A DNA stretch of 52,168 bases from Nocardioides lacusdianchii (GTDB lineage Bacteria > Actinomycetota > Actinomycetes > Propionibacteriales > Nocardioidaceae). Below, piece after piece: positions 48,613 through 52,168 of the stretch. Each line of letters opens with the position of its first letter. Within the stretch, counting starts at the first letter, position 1. The notes beneath the pieces are model-generated. The model did no database searches. It saw only the letters and a program-made list of their open reading frames with translations, and had not been told where the DNA came from. Both the position numbers and the translations under genes were made by a program. The stretch spans positions 1 through 52,168 of the forward strand of contig NZ_JADHZD010000023.1 of assembly GCF_020102855.1 (NCBI RefSeq). Direction: 5' to 3'.

Positions 48613-48807
48613 TCAGCCGGGGGGCACCTCGAGCACCACGCTCCGCACGGGGTTGTCGAACTCGGTGGTGCGCAGGGAGACCTGCACCTTCCAGTCGCCG
48701 CCGGTCGGCAGCACGACCTCGCCGGCGTAGACGCCCGGCCCCTGGTTGGTCAGGGCCACCTCGCCGAGGTCGACCTCCTCGGTCGACAGGCTCACCCCCC
48801 GGGTCAC
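48613..48807 (-). pseudogene. Truncated CopC/YtkA-like domain
   Basis: The 64-residue open frame reads VDLGEVALTNQGPGVYAGEV, LPTGGDWKVQVSLRTTEFDN, VRSVVLEVPPG. This is the C-terminal half of a FixH/YtkA or CopC-type immunoglobulin-like domain. There is no signal peptide and no N-terminal half, and the only start lies against the IclR promoter. It is most likely the end of a deleted copper-resistance or FixH-like gene. Confidence 0.6.
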
Positions 48808-48836
48808 TGGTCAAGCGGTTGAACGTGTGTCCATGT

Positions 48837-49640
48837 ATGCGAACTCGCGCTACCATCGTCGGAGCGGGGCAGGGGGTCCCGTCCGCCGGTCCGGTCAAGT
48901 CCGCGGCGCGGGCCCTCGACCTGCTCGACGAGATCGCGGCCAACGGGCCCGGCACCCAGCTCCAGCTCTCGACGCGGCTGAGCATCCCCAAGAGCAGCCT
49001 GCACGCGCTCCTGCGCACCATGGTCGACCGCGGCTGGCTGCAGACCGACCCGACCGGCAGCGTCTACCAGCTCGGCATCCACTCCCTCGTGGTCAGCTCC
49101 GCCTACCTCGACGGCGACCCGGTCCTCGCCCGCGCGGCGTCGGTCCTCGACGAGGTCAACGCGACCACCGGCGAGACCGTCCACCTCGGCCGCCTCGACG
49201 GCTCCGACGTCATCTACACCGCCAAGCGCGAGTCGATCCACCCGCTGCGCATGCACTCCGCGGTCGGGCGGCGGCTGCCGGCGTACGCCACCTCGCTGGG
49301 CCGCGCGCTGCTCGCCGAGCTGCCGCTGGAGCAGCGCCGCGACATGGTGCCGGAGTCGATCGCCGCGATCACCCCCAACACCACCACCGACAAGGACGCC
49401 GTCCTCGAGATCATCGAGCGCGCCGTCGTGCAGGGCTACGCCACCGAGAGCGAGGAGTCCTGCATGGGCGTGCGCTGCTTCGGCGTGGCGCTGCCCTTCG
49501 GCCCGCAGGCGGTCGACGCGCTCAGCGTGGCCGTGCCGATCAGCCGCCTCGACAACGGTCGCGAGGACCTCATCATCGAGACCCTGCTGAGCGTGCGCGC
49601 CCGCGTCGCCGCCGTCAACGGCAACAGCCTGGTGCGCTGA
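48837..49640 (+). CDS. IclR-family transcriptional regulator
   Basis: This 267-residue IclR protein has its winged HTH at about 20-80 (VKSAARALDLLDEIAANGPG, LSTRLSIPKSSLHALLRTMV). The C-terminal GAF-like effector domain includes ETVHLGRLDGSDVIYTAKRES and SEESCMGVRCFGVALPFG. ATG 48837 is used; ATG 48833 is in another frame. Its TGA abuts the stop of the convergent LysR gene with no gap (TGATCA). The target is unknown, as the flanking genes do not form an obvious pathway. Confidence 0.88.
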   Translation: MRTRATIVGAGQGVPSAGPVKSAARALDLLDEIAANGPGTQLQLSTRLSIPKSSLHALLRTMVDRGWLQTDPTGSVYQLGIHSLVVSSAYLDGDPVLARAASVLDEVNATTGETVHLGRLDGSDVIYTAKRESIHPLRMHSAVGRRLPAYATSLGRALLAELPLEQRRDMVPESIAAITPNTTTDKDAVLEIIERAVVQGYATESEESCMGVRCFGVALPFGPQAVDALSVAVPISRLDNGREDLIIETLLSVRARVAAVNGNSLVR

Positions 49641-50504
49641 TCACCGCTCGGTGAGCCGCTCCAGCACCGCGCGCAGCGGCGCCCACCCGTCGCGGCCGCG
49701 GCGCGTGACGGCGTACGCCCTCAGCACCAGGCCCGGGTCGCGCAGCCGGATGACGCTCACCCCGCGCCGCGACGTCCGTCCCCGCGGGAGCAGGCCGACT
49801 CCCCCGCCCGCGACCACGAGGTCGTCGACCAGCTCGAGGGAGTCGATGCGGTGGACCACGCGCGGGGTGAAGCCGGCGCGCGAGGCGAGGGTGCGCAGCG
49901 CGTCCTCGTCGGCGGTGTTGCGGGAGTTCACGATCCAGTCCCGGTCGGCGAGGTCGGCCAGGGTCAGACCGCGATCGCGCGTGGGCACGCCGACACCCCA
50001 CTCGACACGCCACAGCGGCACGACCTCGTGGTCCTCGCGCCATGCGGCCGGGGCGAGGTCGTAGTCGTAGACCAGGGCGAGGTCGACCTCGTCGCGCGCC
50101 AGCAGGTCGAAGGCCTCGAGCGGCTCGTGCTCGTGGATGCGCACCTCGATGCCGGGGTGCCGCACGCGCAGGTCGTCGACCGCCGGCAGCAGCGAGCGCC
50201 GGACGGCGGAGGCGAACCCCGCCACGCGCAGCGTCCCCCGCGGCTCGGCCGATGGATCGAGGTCGAGCCGCGCGGCGTCGACGGCGGCCAGGATCGCCAC
50301 CGCGTGCTCGGCCAGCCGTCGTCCGGCCGGGGTCAGCCGGACGCGACGGCCGTCGGGCTCCAGCAGGGCCACGCCTGCGTCACGGGCCAGCGCGGCGATC
50401 CCCTGCGAGACGCTCGACGTCGTGGTGCCGAGGGCGTCGGCGACCTCGTGCATCGACCCGAGCCGGGAGAGCTCGAGCAGCATCGTCAGGCGGCGCACGT
50501 CCAC
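49641..50504 (-). CDS. LysR-family regulator of an EamA exporter
   Basis: This 287-residue LysR protein has its N-terminal HTH at about 1-60 (LLELSRLGSMHEVADALGTT, SVSQGIAALARDAGVALLEP) and a periplasmic-binding-like effector domain. GTG 50504 is chosen because the HTH begins at once. It is divergent from an EamA transporter, with a canonical LysR box between, so it very likely controls that exporter. Confidence 0.9.
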   Translation of the reverse strand: MDVRRLTMLLELSRLGSMHEVADALGTTTSSVSQGIAALARDAGVALLEPDGRRVRLTPAGRRLAEHAVAILAAVDAARLDLDPSAEPRGTLRVAGFASAVRRSLLPAVDDLRVRHPGIEVRIHEHEPLEAFDLLARDEVDLALVYDYDLAPAAWREDHEVVPLWRVEWGVGVPTRDRGLTLADLADRDWIVNSRNTADEDALRTLASRAGFTPRVVHRIDSLELVDDLVVAGGGVGLLPRGRTSRRGVSVIRLRDPGLVLRAYAVTRRGRDGWAPLRAVLERLTER

Positions 50505-50521
50505 GCCGGATTGTCGCGCCC

Positions 50522-50542
50522 TGCTGAACGGTCTGTCCAGCA
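50522..50542. promoter_or_regulatory. LysR box (T-N11-A)
   Basis: TGCTG (50522-50526), 11 bp and CAGCA (50538-50542) form the classic LysR-type TN11A dyad. It lies 17 bp upstream of the regulator start and 44 bp upstream of the EamA start. Confidence 0.8.
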
Positions 50543-50586
50543 AAGTCACGTGGACGCGAACGATTGGGCTGGCCTTCACTGGACCC

Positions 50587-51477
50587 ATGACCCCCTCCCC
50601 CGCCCGCTCGGGCGCCTCGATGGCCGTCGTCGCCATGCTCTGCGTCCAGCTGGGGCTCGCCGCTTCCGTCGGGCTCATCGACGACCTCGGCTCCTCGGGT
50701 GCGGCGTGGCTTCGCCTGGCCTGGGCGGGCGTCCTGATGCTGGTGCTGGTCCGACCACGCCTGCGCGACTACACCCGTGAGGCCCTGGTCGCCGCGACCG
50801 CCCTGGGCGTGGCCACCGGCGCGGTGACGCTCTTCTTCATGGCCGCGATCGCCCGCCTGCCCCTGGGCACCGCCAGCGCGCTGGAGTTCCTCGGCCCCCT
50901 GTCCATCGCCGTGGTGCGCTCGCGGGGCGCCGGCCGGGCGTGGGCCCTGCTGGCAGCCGCTGGCGTGGTGTGCCTGACCCAGCCCTGGTCGGGCGAGGCC
51001 GATCCCGTGGGTGTCGGCTTCGCCCTCGCGGCGGCCGTGTGCTGGGCGGCGTACATCCTGCTGACGCAGCGCGTGGGCGACGCCGTCACCGGGCTCGGCG
51101 GCCTGGCGATCTCGATGCCCGTGGCGGCACTCGTCGCCACGCTCGTCGCGGGGCCGGGCGTGGTCGGCGACCTGACCCCGGAGCTGCTGCTGGCCGGCCT
51201 GGGCCTCGCGGTCCTGCTGCCGGTCGTGCCGTTCGCCCTCGAGCTGCTGGCGCTGCGCCGGCTCACGGCGGGCGCCTTCGGCACGCTGATGGCCCTGGAG
51301 CCGGCCTTCGCCCTCACGATCGGACTCGTGGTGCTGAGCCAGGTGCCGGACGCGCTGGCCGTGGTGGGCGTGGCCCTCGTCGTCGTCGCGGGCATCGGTG
51401 CCGAGCGCAGCGGAGCGCGTACGGCTCCGGACGCCGTCGGCGCGGAGACGGGCCGCGGCGCACCCGCACCGGCCTGA
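50587..51477 (+). CDS. EamA-family transporter (RhtA-like exporter)
   Basis: This 296-residue protein has about ten hydrophobic helices in two EamA repeats (first starting SMAVVAMLCVQLGLAASVGL, second ADPVGVGFALAAAVCWAAYILLTQRVG), as in RhtA-type amino-acid exporters. The substrate is inferred only as a small amphipathic metabolite. The last 25 residues are low-complexity. ATG 50587. It is controlled by the divergent LysR protein. Confidence 0.88.
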   Translation: MTPSPARSGASMAVVAMLCVQLGLAASVGLIDDLGSSGAAWLRLAWAGVLMLVLVRPRLRDYTREALVAATALGVATGAVTLFFMAAIARLPLGTASALEFLGPLSIAVVRSRGAGRAWALLAAAGVVCLTQPWSGEADPVGVGFALAAAVCWAAYILLTQRVGDAVTGLGGLAISMPVAALVATLVAGPGVVGDLTPELLLAGLGLAVLLPVVPFALELLALRRLTAGAFGTLMALEPAFALTIGLVVLSQVPDALAVVGVALVVVAGIGAERSGARTAPDAVGAETGRGAPAPA

Positions 51478-51529
51478 CCGCGGGGGTACGGCGTGGATGC
51501 CCTGGACCAGACCCCGTGAGCGAGGACGT

Positions 51530-51952
51530 GTGAGCGCAGCACCCCCGTCGGGTCCCGTCCGCGAGCGCTCGACGCGCCAGTTCCGTGCGGTCCGTGACGA
51601 GCTGCGGCGCAGCAGCGACTTCCGCAGCGCGCAGGACATCCACGCGGCCGTCCGCGCCGGTGGGACATCGGTGGGACTCGCCACGGTCTACCGCGCCCTC
51701 CAGACGCTCGTCGACACGCAGCAAGCAGACGTGCTGCGCGGCGAGGGCAACGAGGCGCGCTACCGCGCCTGCGGCGAGAGCCACCACCACCACCTGGTGT
51801 GCCGCTCCTGCGGCACGACCGTAGAGATCAGCGGGCCGGCCGTCGAGAGGTGGGCCGACGACACCGCCGCGCAGCACGGCTTCAGCGACGTCAGCCACAC
51901 CCTCGAACTCTTCGGCACCTGCTCGGCCTGCCGGACCGGCGCCGGCGACTAG
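51530..51952 (+). CDS. Fur-family regulator, Zur-like
   Basis: This 140-residue protein has a winged-helix domain (RAVRDELRRSSDFRSAQDIHAA, GTSVGLATVYRALQTLVDTQ). The zinc-rich C-terminal part carries SHHHHLVCRSCGTTVEI (His85-88, Cys91, Cys94) and Cys131-x2-Cys134. The four structural Cys and the His run fit Zur or Fur; Zur is favoured by the compact size and the C-terminal CSACRTG. GTG 51530 has GAGG upstream. A strong terminator follows at 51991. Confidence 0.87.
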   Translation: MSAAPPSGPVRERSTRQFRAVRDELRRSSDFRSAQDIHAAVRAGGTSVGLATVYRALQTLVDTQQADVLRGEGNEARYRACGESHHHHLVCRSCGTTVEISGPAVERWADDTAAQHGFSDVSHTLELFGTCSACRTGAGD

Positions 51953-51990
51953 CCCCGACCCGCCCGGCAGGCCGCGCGTCCAGCACGAAC

Positions 51991-52026
51991 GACGAAGGCC
52001 CGGACCATCTGGTCCGGGCCTTCGTC
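51991..52026 (+). terminator. Intrinsic terminator (perfect 16-bp stem)
   Basis: GACGAAGGCCCGGACC (51991-52006), loop ATCT, and GGTCCGGGCCTTCGTC (52011-52026) form a perfect hairpin, followed by TCTTT. On the minus strand it also lies just after a tRNA-like 3' end, so it may serve that gene too. Confidence 0.88.
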
Positions 52027-52031
52027 TCTTT

Positions 52032-52044
52032 GTAGCGGGGGCAG
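52032..52044 (-). tRNA. 3' end of a tRNA gene, interrupted
   Basis: Read on the minus strand, CTGCCCCCGCTAC has the form of a T-arm 3' strand plus acceptor end (CCCCGCT-A-C). It is followed immediately by A/T-rich sequence and the hairpin at 51991-52026, as is usual for tRNA genes. From memory it resembles elongator tRNA-Met in actinobacteria. The rest of the tRNA is missing here: the sequence switches to IS481-like DNA at 52045. Confidence 0.4.
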
Positions 52045-52168
52045 TGTGCTGGCTCAGGACATAGGAAACCCATGTCTCACGACATAGGAAACTCGATGCT
52101 GGCCTGTGTCGAAGGCAAGGCTGGTCATCACCGCGATCGAGACCGAGGGCATCACCCAGGCTGAGGCC
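52045..52168 (+). mobile_element. IS481-family element, left end, runs off window
   Basis: The segment starting TGTGCTGGC contains two direct copies of GACATAGGAAAC (52058-52069 and 52081-52092, 23 bp apart), a layout familiar from IS481 ends, and then a transposase start. The element continues beyond the right edge, so the other inverted repeat and target duplication cannot be seen. Confidence 0.72.
52106..52168 (+). CDS. IS481-family transposase, N-terminal part
   Basis: GTG 52106 opens a frame to the window edge reading SKARLVITAIETEGITQAEA (21 codons). This is the N-terminus typical of IS481 transposases (SKARLVITAV...), where an HTH precedes the rve DDE catalytic core. Only the start of the HTH is present here. 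Confidence 0.7.
   Translation, partial: MSKARLVITAIETEGITQAEA

Overview
This is a gene-dense, high-GC stretch of an actinobacterial chromosome. Codon use, many GTG starts and GTGA/ATGA gene overlaps, the 13E12-type (DUF222) HNH protein, a DUF5709 protein, F420-type oxidoreductases and a Fur/Zur-like regulator all fit Nocardioides or a close relative (family Nocardioidaceae). That placement is inferred from the sequence only. The window carries about 60 genes, no rRNA, no complete tRNA and no CRISPR array. Most intergenic gaps are under 150 bp.

Layout. 1-5.1 kb: CBS-domain protein, FKBP prolyl isomerase, a NarL-type two-component pair, an ABC-2 exporter and an S4 protein. 5.1-9.7 kb: secreted phospholipase D-like protein, DUF445 membrane protein, cytidylyltransferase and a secreted HExxH metalloprotease. 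9.7-15 kb: a TetR regulator with a perfect palindromic operator, divergent from an overlapping operon of ACAD11-like acyl-CoA dehydrogenase, SDR, APH-type kinase, histidine phosphatase and a second SDR. This looks like a phosphorylation-dependent hydroxyacyl-CoA degradation module (LvaA/LvaC or ACAD10/11 logic). 15-21 kb: small hypotheticals, a metallophosphoesterase, a frameshifted remnant, an HNH endonuclease with a LexA-box promoter, a lipoprotein, a TetR/cupin divergent pair and a double palindrome terminator. 21-23.7 kb: DUF5709 and a SNF2 helicase. 23.9-32.3 kb: phenylacetate catabolism (paaK, TetR, paaI, paaEDCBA, divergent paaZ) around a TetR-type operator.

32.3-39.7 kb: an SDR lacking the catalytic Tyr, two LLM flavin oxidoreductases, and a GntR regulator coupled to a bona fide ACC deaminase (acdS); then an APH kinase, an Asp/Glu racemase and a GNAT. 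39.8-42.5 kb: an 884-residue fusion of an FAD/NAD(P)-binding oxidoreductase to a TTC38-like helical-repeat domain. 42.5-46.4 kb: a fatty-acid desaturase divergent from a coupled envelope-stress-like cassette (acidic peptide, LEA-like repeat protein, DUF1469 membrane protein, DUF3618 protein, Lys/Ala-rich protein). 46.4-52 kb: DUF2200, an epoxide-hydrolase-like protein, an AraC-DinB fusion, a CopC/YtkA-like remnant, IclR, a LysR/EamA exporter pair with a clear LysR box, and a Fur/Zur regulator with a strong terminator. The right edge is the start of an IS481-family element that appears to sit in the 3' end of a tRNA gene.

The most interesting leads are the ACAD/kinase/phosphatase operon with its operator, the FAD-TTC38 fusion, the SOS-type promoter in front of the HNH gene, and the LEA/holin-like/DUF3618 cassette. 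Functions rest on motifs and gene context; no database searches were possible.
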